NCBI GenBank assembly: GCA_024695815.1
Contig: JAILHK010000007.1
Location: forward strand, 1 to 36,410
Length of the DNA stretch: 36,410 nt
Direction: 5' to 3'
Source: Prevotella sp.
GTDB lineage: Bacteria > Bacteroidota > Bacteroidia > Bacteroidales > Bacteroidaceae
Below are positions 26,357 through 34,210 of this stretch, one piece after another. The notes below the pieces were generated by a model, which was given only the letters and a program-made list of their open reading frames with translations, was not told the DNA's origin and ran no database searches. The position numbers and the translations under genes are program-made. The stretch's first letter is position 1, and the number at the start of each line of letters is the position of its first letter.

Positions 26357-28750
26357 ATGAGAAAAATCAGATTCATCTTTGGCATCCTGTCATTAGCCTG
26401 TCTGACAGGCTGTTCTACACAGCAGAAGTCACAACTCGACACCACCCTGCTAGGCTACGTCAAGCCCAACCTGGGTACGGTACACAGCCGTTGGTTCTTC
26501 TACACCCCCGCTGCCGAACCCTTCGGTTTAGCCAAACTGAGTGCCTCTACCAATGGCACCTATGGCAACAACCAAGGCTGGGAGGCCGTAGGCTACGAGG
26601 ACGGCCACACCTCCATCGACGGGTTTCCCTGTCTCCATGAGTTTCAGGTGGGAGGCATTGCACTGATGCCCGTCACTGGCACAGTCAAGACCATCCCTGG
26701 CAAGATGGAAACACCCGACGAAGGTTTCCGTTCACGTTTCGACAAGGTTGACGAGAGTGCCCATCCCGGCTACTACTCCGTCTTGTTGAAAGACTATCAA
26801 GTACGTGCCGAGCTGACGGCCACTGCCCGTGTTGGTTTCCAGCGCTACACATTCCCCGCCTCAGACCAGTCGCACATCCTGTTTAATATCGGCAATCGTC
26901 AAGGCGAGAGTGGAGCCGTCAAGGACGCCTACATCCGTCAGGTGGACAGCAAGACCATCGAGGGCTATGTCATCACCGAACCCGAGTATGTCAAGAAGTA
27001 CCAGGCTGGTGCCACCGTGTCGATGTATTTCTATGCCGTGCTCGATAAAGCCCCTGTCTCGGTAGAAGTATTCCACCAGGGAGGTCAGCTTCAGAGTGGC
27101 ACCGAAATACACGGTCCAGGTGCCATCATGAGTCTGAACTACGCCACCAAGCAGAACGAGCAGGTGACTGTGAAGATCGGTCTTTCATACACCTCTATCG
27201 CCAATGCCAAGCTGAACCTGCAGACCGAGGCACGCCAGCTGACCTTCGACCAGGCATTAGCCGCCACCACTAAGAAGTGGCACCAGGCTCTGAACCGCAT
27301 CAAGGTGTCGGGCGGCACCGAAGAGAACAAAGTCAAGTTCTATACAGGCCTCTACCACGTACTGCTGGGTCGCGGTCTGGCTAACGACGTCAATGGCGAC
27401 TATCCCAAGAACGACGGCACCATAGGCACCCTTCCCAAGAACCTGTCTGGCAAGCCCGCATTCAACTTCTACAACACCGATGCTATCTGGGGTGGCTACT
27501 GGAACCTCACCCCGCTGTGGGCAATGGTCTTCCCAGAGTACTACAACGATTGGGTCAACAGCCAGTTGCGCATCTATCAGGATGCTGGTTGGCTGGGCGA
27601 CGGCGTTGCCAACAGCAAGTACGTCTCTGGCGTAGGCACCAACATGACCAGCATTGCCATTGCCGGTGCCTATAATAGTGGCATCCGCGACTTCGACATT
27701 GCCACGGCCTATGAGGCAGCCTTGAAAAACGAGTTGGGTGCCGACCACCGTATCGAGGGTGCTGGCAAAATGGACGTCGGACAGTTTGTTGCCAAGGGCT
27801 ATGTGCCCTTCGACGATAGTGTCTTTTATGGCACCCACACCGGTGGCTCACAGTTCTCTGTATCACATACCCTGGAGTACAGTTTCAGTGCCTATGCCGT
27901 GGCACAGTTAGCCAAGGCATTAGGCAAGGAGGCCGACTACCAGAAGCTGATGTCACTGTCTGACGGTTGGGCCAAGGTATTCGACGACACACTGAAGATG
28001 GTTCGTCCACGTGTGGCCAATGGCAACTTTATCGACCATTTCAATCCGCTAGAGTCATGGCGCGGTTTCCAGGAGGGCAACGCCTTCCAGTACACCTTCT
28101 TTGTGCCCCAGAATCCCGAAGGCCTCGTAGCCCGTGTGGGCAAGGACATGTTCAACCAGCGTCTTGACTCCATCTTCACCGTGGCCCGCGAGACCGTCTT
28201 TGGTGGCGGCAAGGTGACCAACGCCTTCTCGGGCGTGTCCAGTCCCTACAACCACGGCAACCAGCCCAGCCTGCACATTCCCTGGCTGTTCAACTTCTCT
28301 GGCAAGCCCTACCTCACCCAGAAGTGGACACGCCTCATCTGTGAAGAGTTCTACGGCACCACAGGCGAACACGGCTACGGTTATGGCCAGGACGAAGATC
28401 AGGGGCAGTTGGGTGCCTGGTTTGTCATGTCGTCAATGGGTCTGTTCGACGTGCAAGGCGGAGCCTGTCAGCGCCCCACCTATCAGTTGGGTAGTCCGTT
28501 GTTCGACCGCATCGAGATACAACTCAGCGACCGCTATGCCTCTGGCAATACCTTCGTCATCGAGACCGAGGGCAACAGCAGCGATGCCTACTACGTGCAG
28601 TCGGCCCAGCTGAATGGCAAACCCCTGAACCAGTGCTGGCTGTTCCGCGACGAGCTCTACAAGGGTGGCACGCTGAAGCTCCAGATGGGAGCTAAGCCCA
28701 ACCAGGCATGGGGCACTGCTGCGCCCGTGCCCTGTCCACAATTAAATTAG
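26357..28750 (+). CDS. GH92 exo-alpha-mannosidase, lipoprotein
   Basis: The 797-residue protein has a lipobox ending CLTGC (Cys19). An N-terminal beta-sandwich (about 30-270) precedes the helical catalytic domain. Family marks are GVNSKYV-like GVANSKYVSGVG, FQEGNAFQYTFFVPQ with the candidate catalytic acid Glu573, GNQPSLHIPWLF, and QDEDQGQLGAWFVMSSMG with Asp679 and Asp681 as the usual acidic pair. GH92 enzymes are calcium-dependent exo-alpha-mannosidases that invert configuration. The retained glutamate argues against the mannose-1-phosphate-6-mannose subtype, where it is replaced. Gln636 stands where I recall GNEPS being common. The gene follows GH76 by 42 bases and ends just before a terminator. 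Linkage preference cannot be read. Confidence 0.92.
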   Translation: MRKIRFIFGILSLACLTGCSTQQKSQLDTTLLGYVKPNLGTVHSRWFFYTPAAEPFGLAKLSASTNGTYGNNQGWEAVGYEDGHTSIDGFPCLHEFQVGGIALMPVTGTVKTIPGKMETPDEGFRSRFDKVDESAHPGYYSVLLKDYQVRAELTATARVGFQRYTFPASDQSHILFNIGNRQGESGAVKDAYIRQVDSKTIEGYVITEPEYVKKYQAGATVSMYFYAVLDKAPVSVEVFHQGGQLQSGTEIHGPGAIMSLNYATKQNEQVTVKIGLSYTSIANAKLNLQTEARQLTFDQALAATTKKWHQALNRIKVSGGTEENKVKFYTGLYHVLLGRGLANDVNGDYPKNDGTIGTLPKNLSGKPAFNFYNTDAIWGGYWNLTPLWAMVFPEYYNDWVNSQLRIYQDAGWLGDGVANSKYVSGVGTNMTSIAIAGAYNSGIRDFDIATAYEAALKNELGADHRIEGAGKMDVGQFVAKGYVPFDDSVFYGTHTGGSQFSVSHTLEYSFSAYAVAQLAKALGKEADYQKLMSLSDGWAKVFDDTLKMVRPRVANGNFIDHFNPLESWRGFQEGNAFQYTFFVPQNPEGLVARVGKDMFNQRLDSIFTVARETVFGGGKVTNAFSGVSSPYNHGNQPSLHIPWLFNFSGKPYLTQKWTRLICEEFYGTTGEHGYGYGQDEDQGQLGAWFVMSSMGLFDVQGGACQRPTYQLGSPLFDRIEIQLSDRYASGNTFVIETEGNSSDAYYVQSAQLNGKPLNQCWLFRDELYKGGTLKLQMGAKPNQAWGTAAPVPCPQLN

Positions 28751-28761
28751 GAATACATATT

Positions 28762-28796
28762 GGGAGTTGCTTGGCTCGACCAAGAACTCCCTTTTT
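28762..28796 (+). terminator. Rho-independent terminator after the GH92 gene
   Basis: GGGAGTT (28762-28768) and CTTGG pair with CCAAG and AACTCCC (to 28791), one G bulged, with a CTCGA loop and TTTTT at 28792-28796. It lies between GH92 and the MFS gene, so transporter expression would need read-through or an unseen promoter. Confidence 0.85.
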
Positions 28797-28814
28797 AACT
28801 TTTCTGACGAAACA

Positions 28815-29966
28815 ATGAGAAAAACCCTCCCCGTATTATTTGCCTTCTTCGTGATGGGCTTCTGCGATATTGTCGGCATCTCGTCCGACTACGTGCAGCG
28901 CAGCTTCGGCTGGTCGCCCGTCATGACAGGCTTTGTGCCTTCGCTGGTATTCATCTGGTTCTTGTTCCTCGGCATCCCCATTGGCAACCAGATGAACAAG
29001 TGGGGTCGCAAGCACACCGTACTGCTCAGTATGGGCATCACCGTGGTAGGCATGTTGTTGCCACTGCTCACCTACAACAGTATCACCTGCATGCTGGCCT
29101 ACGCCTTGCTGGGCATTGGCAATGCCATCCTACAAGTGTCATTAAATCCATTATTAAACAATGTTGTGAGCGATGGCAGGCTCCTGACCAGCAGCTTGAC
29201 TGCTGGTCAGGTTATCAAGGCACTCTCCTCACTGGTAGGTCCCGAGATCGTGTTGTTGGCAGTCAGCTTTGGTGGCGAGGACAAGTGGTACTACTGTTTT
29301 CCACTGTTAGGACTCATCACATTGTTGTCTGCTCTATGGCTGGTGCTCACCCCCATCCAGCGCGAAGTGCCAAGCACCGAGCAGCAGGTCTCACTATCCA
29401 ACTCGTTTGCGCTGTTGAAAGACAAGACCATCCTGCTGCTGTTCCTTGGCATCTTCTTCATTGTGGGTGTCGATGTAGCCACCAATTTCATTAGTTCCAA
29501 ACTGATGGCCATACGTTTCGGTTGGAGCGAGAGTCAGGTAAAGTTTGCTCCCCAGACCTACTTCTTCTGTCGCACCGTAGGTGCCTTTATTGGCGTGTTT
29601 GCCCTGGCGCGCATGTCCAGCATCCGCTATTTCAGGGTCAACATCCTGTGCTGCATAGCCTCACTATTGGTCATGACCTTCTGTCACCATGCCACGGTCA
29701 ACATGGTGTGCATCGGTGCTGTAGGCTTCTTTGCCTCATCCGTTTTTTCGATTATCTATTCCATGGCATTACAAGCCAAGCCCGATAAGGCCAATCAGAT
29801 TTCCGGCCTTATGATTACAGCAGTAGCAGGCGGTGGCGTTGTCACCCCTGCCATAGGCTTTGCTATAGGTACGGTAGGTATCGTAGGTGGCATCATGGTC
29901 ACACTGTGCTGTGTGCTCTATCTCACCTACTGTGCATTCTTTGTCAAGAGTGTTTCTTCTAATTAA
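28815..29966 (+). CDS. MFS sugar transporter (FucP-like), PUL-linked
   Basis: The 383-residue protein has about 12 hydrophobic helices. The N-terminal FAFFVMGFCDIVGISSDYVQRSFGW and FLFLGIPIGNQMNKWGRK (loop with the MFS basic motif) fit the FucP/sugar:proton subgroup. I chose the ATG at 28815; the longer frame from a TTG at 28767 would run through the terminator hairpin. It should bring the monosaccharide or a small mannoside released by GH92 across the inner membrane. Its stop codon overlaps that of the convergent response regulator within a TTAA sequence, with no terminator between them. The substrate is inferred from context. Confidence 0.85.
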   Translation: MRKTLPVLFAFFVMGFCDIVGISSDYVQRSFGWSPVMTGFVPSLVFIWFLFLGIPIGNQMNKWGRKHTVLLSMGITVVGMLLPLLTYNSITCMLAYALLGIGNAILQVSLNPLLNNVVSDGRLLTSSLTAGQVIKALSSLVGPEIVLLAVSFGGEDKWYYCFPLLGLITLLSALWLVLTPIQREVPSTEQQVSLSNSFALLKDKTILLLFLGIFFIVGVDVATNFISSKLMAIRFGWSESQVKFAPQTYFFCRTVGAFIGVFALARMSSIRYFRVNILCCIASLLVMTFCHHATVNMVCIGAVGFFASSVFSIIYSMALQAKPDKANQISGLMITAVAGGGVVTPAIGFAIGTVGIVGGIMVTLCCVLYLTYCAFFVKSVSSN

Positions 29967-30313
29967 ATAAACTTTGCAATCGTATCCAGACATTTCCTGC
30001 TGTTGACAGGCTTCGTCAGGAATTCATTGCTTCCCGCGTCAAGTGCCAGCTGCTTATCGGTTTCGAAAGCATTTGCCGTCAGTGCAATAACAGGAAGTTC
30101 TGGATGCGTTTCCTTAATTTTCTTGGTAGCCTCCAATCCATCCATCACAGGCATCTTAATGTCCATCAGCACCAGATCGATGCCACCGGCATTCACCCTC
30201 TCTACGGCCTCCAGTCCGTTGGCTGCACGTACAACTTGATAGTCTCTTTTCAAGATATAAGTCATCAGGAGGTAGTTACTGTCGTTGTCTTCAGCTACGA
30301 GAATTGTTTTCAT
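29963..30313 (-). CDS. Orphan single-domain response regulator (CheY-like receiver)
   Basis: The 116-residue protein is a complete receiver domain and nothing else. The acidic pair is Glu8-Asp9, the phosphoacceptor is Asp51 (VLMDIKMPVMDG), with Thr79 (ALTAN) and Lys101 (FLTKPV). It lacks any output domain, so it would act by protein-protein contact or as a phosphate shuttle for a hybrid kinase elsewhere. It closely resembles receivers found fused to hybrid histidine kinases. No kinase gene is in the window. It converges with the MFS gene and has its own -7 box. Confidence 0.92.
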   Translation of the reverse strand: MKTILVAEDNDSNYLLMTYILKRDYQVVRAANGLEAVERVNAGGIDLVLMDIKMPVMDGLEATKKIKETHPELPVIALTANAFETDKQLALDAGSNEFLTKPVNSRKCLDTIAKFI

Positions 30314-30341
30314 ATTCGTTAGTATGTTCGTTAAAGTGTTA

Positions 30342-30349
30342 CAAAAGTA
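30342..30349 (-). promoter_or_regulatory. -7 box (TACTTTTG) of the response regulator
   Basis: TACTTTTG on the minus strand fits TAnnTTTG, 28 bases upstream of the ATG at 30313. It is divergent from the GH51 promoter that begins at 30369. Confidence 0.5.
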
Positions 30350-30368
30350 GTCATTTTTCCGTAAATGA

Positions 30369-30400
30369 TTTGTTTCTTTGTCTTTTTTTAACTAATTTTG
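30369..30400 (+). promoter_or_regulatory. Promoter of the GH51 gene
   Basis: TTTG (30369-30372), a 20-base spacer and TAATTTTG (30393-30400) match the Bacteroidota consensus. The leader is about 55 bases and contains a small dyad GGTC...GACC just after the box. Confidence 0.8.
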
Positions 30401-30461
30401 CATGATAAAGGTCGTAAATGACCAAAAGACAATCGAATAATCCATACAACTAACTATTTAT

Positions 30462-32495
30462 ATGAAACTAAAACAGATCTCCTGCACCATGTTACTTGCT
30501 GCATCGCTGACTGCCCATGCGGGTCATGTGATGGATGTAAACACCAAGAAAATGGGTGCACCCGTATCGCCGACCATGTACGGCATCTTCTTCGAAGACA
30601 TCAACTTTGCTGCCGATGGTGGCCTGTATGGCGAACTGGTAAAGAACCGTTCGTTCGAATTTCCGCAGTCATTCATGGGCTGGCGCGTGTTTGGCAACGT
30701 GGCGTTGAAGGACGATGGTCCTTTTGAGCGCTGTCCTCACTACGTGCTGCTCTCCGACCCTGGTCATCGCGAGCGTCGCACCGGTCTGCAGAACGAGGGT
30801 TTCTTCGGTATCGGTGTTGAGAAAGGCAAGGAATACCGTTTCAGCGTGTGGGCCAAGGCGCCCAAAGGCAAATCGCAGATTCGCGTACAGCTGATAGACC
30901 AGAACACCATGGAGGAACGCCAGCAGTTTGTTGAACAGAAGCTGGACATCACCTCATCCGAGTGGCAGAAATACGAAATCGTTCTGAAGTCAACGCGCAC
31001 CAATGCCAAAGCCCAGTTGCGCATTTTCCTGAGCAATGGCAACCCAGTAGCGTTAGAGCACATCTCACTATTCCCCGTTGATACCTATAAAGGACGCACT
31101 AACGGTATGCGCCGCGACCTGGCCGAGGCACTTCACGACATGCATCCCGGTGTGTTCCGTTTCCCCGGCGGTTGCATCGTCGAGGGCACCACACTGGACA
31201 CCCGCTACCAGTGGAAGAACACCATCGGTCCCGTTGAGAACCGTCCGCTGAACCGCAACCGTTGGGAGGACACATTCGACTACCGCTATTATGCTGACTA
31301 CTACCAGAGCTATGGCCTTGGCTTCTTCGAGTTCTTCCAGCTCTGCGAGGACATCGGTGCCGAGCCACTGCCCGTGCTCAGCGTTGGTCTGGCTTGTCAG
31401 TTCCAGAACAACCTCAGCGCTCATGCGCAGATGGACGAGTTACAGCCCTTCATTGACGACTGCCTAGACCTGATCGAGTTTGCCAATGGCGACCCCGCCA
31501 CCTCTAAATGGGCCAAGATTCGCGCCGAGATGGGCCACCCCGCACCATTCAACATGAAATATATTGGTGTGGGCAACGAGCAGTGGGACACCCCCTACTT
31601 CGAGCGTCTGAAGCCCTTTGTGACAGCCATCCGCAACAAATACCCCAACATCAAGATTATCGGCACCAGCGGTCCCGACTCCGAGGGCAAGATGTTTGAA
31701 AAGGGTTGGGAGGCCATGAAGACCCAGAAGGCCGACCTGGTCGATGAGCACTTCTACCGTCCCGAGGAGTGGTTCCTGGCCACCCCCGAAGCAAAGAAGA
31801 AATATGGCAACTGCGGTGCCATGCGCTACGACAGCTACGACCGTAAGGGTCCCAAAGTGTTTGCCGGCGAATATGCCTGTCATGGCAAGGGCAAAAAGTG
31901 GAACCACTACGAGACATCACTCTACGAGGCAGCCTTCATGACAGGCATTGAGCGCAATGCCGACATTGTCGAGATGGCTACCTATGCCCCCCTCTTCGCC
32001 CATGTTGACGGTTGGCAGTGGCGTCCCGACATGATCTGGTACGACAACCTGCGTTCGTTCAAGTCTGTGAGCTACTACGTGCAGCAGATGTATGCCATGA
32101 ACAAGGGCACCAATGTGCTGAAACTCACTATGAAAGATCCCGCCGACACCAAAGGCAAGAAGTCACAACCTGTGGCCGGACTCGATGGCCAGGATGGTCT
32201 GTTTGCTTCGTCTGTCTTCGACAAGACCACTGGCGAGGTCATCGTGAAGGTCATCAACACCGCCAAGCAGGCACAAGACATCACCCTCAACCTGCAGGGC
32301 ATGACAGGCGCCCCCGTCGCCACCACACTGACGCTGAGCCACAATGGTTCCATGGACGACGAGAACACGCTAGACAATCCCACCAAGATTACTCCGGTGG
32401 CAGGCACAGTGCAGTGCCAGACTGCCAAGAAGGCCGTAGTGCTGAACGACCAGTTGCCCGCCATGTCGTTCCGCCTCTACAGAATCAAGAAATAA
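30462..32495 (+). CDS. GH51 alpha-L-arabinofuranosidase
   Basis: The 677-residue protein has a signal peptide (1-20, ending LTAHA-G). SPTMYGIFFEDINFAADGG marks the GH51 N-terminus. A CBM4/9-like beta-sandwich (about 65-205; GVEKGKEYRFSVWAKAPKG, KAQLRIFLSNG) is inserted before the (beta/alpha)8 domain (FRFPGGCIVEG, PVLSVGLACQFQ). GVGNEQW gives the acid/base Glu373 and AGEYACHG the nucleophile Glu470; a C-terminal beta domain closes the chain. The enzyme removes alpha-L-arabinofuranose from arabinoxylan or arabinan by a retaining mechanism. It is a single-gene unit with its own promoter and terminator. It could supplement the GH127/GH115 pair at the left end. Confidence 0.93.
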   Translation: MKLKQISCTMLLAASLTAHAGHVMDVNTKKMGAPVSPTMYGIFFEDINFAADGGLYGELVKNRSFEFPQSFMGWRVFGNVALKDDGPFERCPHYVLLSDPGHRERRTGLQNEGFFGIGVEKGKEYRFSVWAKAPKGKSQIRVQLIDQNTMEERQQFVEQKLDITSSEWQKYEIVLKSTRTNAKAQLRIFLSNGNPVALEHISLFPVDTYKGRTNGMRRDLAEALHDMHPGVFRFPGGCIVEGTTLDTRYQWKNTIGPVENRPLNRNRWEDTFDYRYYADYYQSYGLGFFEFFQLCEDIGAEPLPVLSVGLACQFQNNLSAHAQMDELQPFIDDCLDLIEFANGDPATSKWAKIRAEMGHPAPFNMKYIGVGNEQWDTPYFERLKPFVTAIRNKYPNIKIIGTSGPDSEGKMFEKGWEAMKTQKADLVDEHFYRPEEWFLATPEAKKKYGNCGAMRYDSYDRKGPKVFAGEYACHGKGKKWNHYETSLYEAAFMTGIERNADIVEMATYAPLFAHVDGWQWRPDMIWYDNLRSFKSVSYYVQQMYAMNKGTNVLKLTMKDPADTKGKKSQPVAGLDGQDGLFASSVFDKTTGEVIVKVINTAKQAQDITLNLQGMTGAPVATTLTLSHNGSMDDENTLDNPTKITPVAGTVQCQTAKKAVVLNDQLPAMSFRLYRIKK

Positions 32496-32513
32496 GTACT
32501 GTTCAAACAACAT

Positions 32514-32552
32514 AAAAATAGCTATCATCTCAACGGTGATAGCTATTTTTTT
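32514..32552. terminator. Bidirectional terminator between GH51 and the AraC-type gene
   Basis: A perfect 14-bp stem (arms 32514-32527 and 32537-32550; core ATAGCTATCA) has a 9-base loop, with A tract before and T tract after, so it can work in both directions. It lies between convergent genes. Confidence 0.93.
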
Positions 32553-32554
32553 CT

Positions 32555-33085
32555 TCAGCGAGAAGTTTCCATGCCGCCAGCGCCATGCACAGCACGGTAG
32601 GCTGCAGGCGTCACCCCATAGTATTTCTTAAAGTTTCGACGGAAAGTACTGTCGTCATAGAAGCCCGAACGCATGCCCACATCCTTTGTCGATGCTGTCG
32701 GTTCCGTCAACAACAGTTGGGCAGCATAGACCACACGTTTCTGGTTCAGGTAGTCCAGACGCGTGTTGGAACTGGCATACCGATGAATCAGTTTCGTTGA
32801 CGTTCTACGGCTATACCCCGCTTTCTCCATCACCATTTCGATGTTTGCCGACGGATTGAGGAACACCTTCTGTTCGTTGATCAAGCGTTCCATCTTCAAG
32901 TATTCCTTCATTTCCTCATCGTCAGTATTCTGCTGTGATGGTGTTGTCGAAGCAGTCATTGTATCCGGCAGTGGTGTCCGCCGCTCCAACGATTTGATGA
33001 TATGATGCAGTTGACGGTTTTTCTTTTGTATGCGAGAAATACAAAAGAACAGCACTGCAATAATACAAACAATCAGCGCCAGCAC
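32555..33085 (-). CDS. AraC-type DNA-binding protein with single membrane helix, probably the 3' part of a broken regulator
   Basis: This 176-residue frame can only start at a GTG (33085). It has one transmembrane helix (about 2-18), a basic segment ISRIQKKNRQ, a linker, and a full AraC-type double helix-turn-helix (about 65-170: NIEMVMEKAGYSRRTSTKLIHRY, STKDVGMRSGFYDDSTFRRNFKKYYGVTP). Intact Bacteroidota regulators with this end usually have a signal peptide, a periplasmic TPR sensor, one helix and the AraC domain. Here only a signal-peptide fragment lies upstream, in another frame, and a TGA stands two codons before the GTG. The sensor is missing. It converges with GH51 and may once have controlled it. 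Confidence 0.7.
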   Translation of the reverse strand: MLALIVCIIAVLFFCISRIQKKNRQLHHIIKSLERRTPLPDTMTASTTPSQQNTDDEEMKEYLKMERLINEQKVFLNPSANIEMVMEKAGYSRRTSTKLIHRYASSNTRLDYLNQKRVVYAAQLLLTEPTASTKDVGMRSGFYDDSTFRRNFKKYYGVTPAAYRAVHGAGGMETSR

Positions 33086-33210
33086 GAATCATTGAACAAC
33101 GATATGACTATGCTGTAAGACAATCTGCCGTCGGCAGTTTGATTCTTGCAGGCTATAGTCGTCAGTAAAAGGATGACGGCAGTTATTACCAGTTGGCAGC
33201 GTAGTTTCAT
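33073..33210 (-). pseudogene. Signal-peptide fragment of the broken AraC-type regulator
   Basis: An ATG at 33210 opens a 45-codon frame with a lipoprotein-like signal (LLLTTIAC, Cys21) and ends at a TGA overlapping the start of the AraC-domain frame, in a different phase. With its own -7 box at 33289-33296 it looks like the 5' end of the same gene after an internal deletion plus frameshift. Confidence 0.6.
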
Positions 33211-33288
33211 TTCAAGTTTATTCTGATGGTAAAGACACATGAAGCCCAATGCAAATCACTGCAGCTTTATTCTGATTATTTTCAGTCG

Positions 33289-33296
33289 CAAAGTTA
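33289..33296 (-). promoter_or_regulatory. -7 box (TAACTTTG) for the regulator remnant
   Basis: TAACTTTG on the minus strand, with a TTTG 19 bases upstream, is a good consensus promoter. It lies about 79 bases before the ATG at 33210. Confidence 0.6.
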
Positions 33297-33404
33297 CGAA
33301 AAATCGAGAATCAAACAAATATTTTGCACGTTTTTTTTCACTAAAACAAAGCAAATTACGTATATTTCCGTTCAACAAAAAAAAGACAAAACCAACAATG
33401 TATT

Positions 33405-33442
33405 GTGCAAAAATGCCCATACGCGGTGCAAAAATGCCTATA
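33405..33442. repeat. Tandem 17-bp direct repeat, operator-like
   Basis: GTGCAAAAATGCCCATA (33405-33421) and GTGCAAAAATGCCTATA (33426-33442) differ at one base and are spaced 21 bp start to start, two helical turns. They lie just upstream of the -33 position of the next gene, where an activator would bind. Confidence 0.7.
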
Positions 33443-33473
33443 TAATAATTTACGACATACACATTAATTTATA

Positions 33474-33481
33474 TAACTTTG
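33474..33481 (+). promoter_or_regulatory. -7 box (TAACTTTG) of the truncated surface-protein gene
   Basis: TAACTTTG fits TAnnTTTG and lies 119 bases before the ATG at 33601, downstream of the tandem direct repeat. Confidence 0.55.
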
Positions 33482-33600
33482 CAAATTAAAAGCAATCTTA
33501 TAAAAAGAAAAAATTTACCTGTCTAGAGAACTATTAACACTCCGGTCAACGATTGACTGACTAAAAACGAGAAAAGAAAACCTAATAAATAACAAACCTT

Positions 33601-33999
33601 ATGAAACATTATCAGAAAGAACAGATGTGCAACAAGATGCACCAGATTTTCAAGGGGAGACGCCTATCTTTCCTGATGGCAGTCTTGTTGTCTGCAATCA
33701 TGTGGATGTCACCGTCATCGACATGGGCAGCCGATCCTAACGACGATGTAGTTATCGTTGACGGAGTCAGCTACCACGTATTGCGTAACGAGAACGACTG
33801 GAACTACTTCCGAATGTTGGTGGAAGAATCTATGGCCGAGTATGATGTGAATGCCATCATGGATGCCGATTTCAACGTGACCAGCAGCGTTGGCATCCCT
33901 GACAATAAACCCTTCCGTGGCATATTCAACGATAACGGCCACACGCTGAACGTTGCCATCAATGGAAACGACTATTACATGGCTCCGCTCCGTCTATGA
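33601..33999 (+). pseudogene. N-terminal remnant of a large secreted surface protein
   Basis: The 132 residues comprise a long signal peptide (about 1-43, ending STWA-A) and the start of a repeat protein: DDVVIVDGVSYHVLRNENDWNYF, then FRGIFNDNGHTLNVAINGN and YYMAP. The phrase FRGIF(D/N)xNGHTL is typical of Prevotella surface proteins that continue with GLUG-like beta repeats. The frame breaks off at MAPLRL, where the DNA switches within a GCTCCG microhomology to an aspartase 3' end in another frame. The promoter and tandem operator upstream look intact, so a short secreted fragment may still be made. Confidence 0.65.
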
Positions 34000-34081
34000 C
34001 ATCGTGCTAGAGAAGGGCCTGATGACCCAAGAGGCACTCAACGAGGCACTCGATCCCAAGAACATGCTGAAGTCCAGATAG
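33982..34081 (+). pseudogene. 3' end of an aspartate ammonia-lyase-like gene, copy 1
   Basis: In the frame after the junction the DNA reads RSVYDIVLEKGLMTQEAL, then DPKNMLKSR and a stop. This resembles the C-terminus of aspartate ammonia-lyase (GKSVxxxVLExGLL...LDPxNM) of the aspartase/fumarase superfamily. Only about 31 codons remain. Bases 34015-34083 recur exactly at 35071-35139. Confidence 0.55.
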
Positions 34082-34083
34082 AT
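34015..34083 (+). repeat. 69-bp direct repeat, left copy (aspA 3' end)
   Basis: It is identical to 35071-35139, from GGGCCTGATGACCC to AGTCCAGATAGAT. The two copies are 1056 bp apart start to start and bracket the toxin-antitoxin pair. A long exact repeat covering a gene's 3' end is the form an attachment-site duplication would take. Confidence 0.9.
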
Positions 34084-34171
34084 GTATATCGCCCCCCATC
34101 GTTCTTTGACATACTGAGACGAACGGATATCAAAAAACCGAGGGAAATTGCGTTAATTTCGGAAAAAGTTG

Positions 34172-34179
34172 TATCTTTG
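34172..34179 (+). promoter_or_regulatory. -7 box (TATCTTTG) of the toxin-antitoxin pair
   Basis: TATCTTTG fits TAnnTTTG, 31 bases before the antitoxin ATG. ATTG 21 bases upstream is a weak -33 candidate. Confidence 0.6.
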
Positions 34180-34210
34180 TAGCCGTGAAGCAATATAAAT
34201 AATAACGATT

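Noticed and set aside
27257..27838. A 193-codon minus-strand frame inside the GH92 gene
   Set aside because: It is antisense to conserved GH92 motifs; long antisense frames are expected from the codon bias here.
33405..33442. CRISPR-like array
   Set aside because: There are only two units, with a 4-bp gap between them rather than spacers, and no cas genes; an operator pair fits better.
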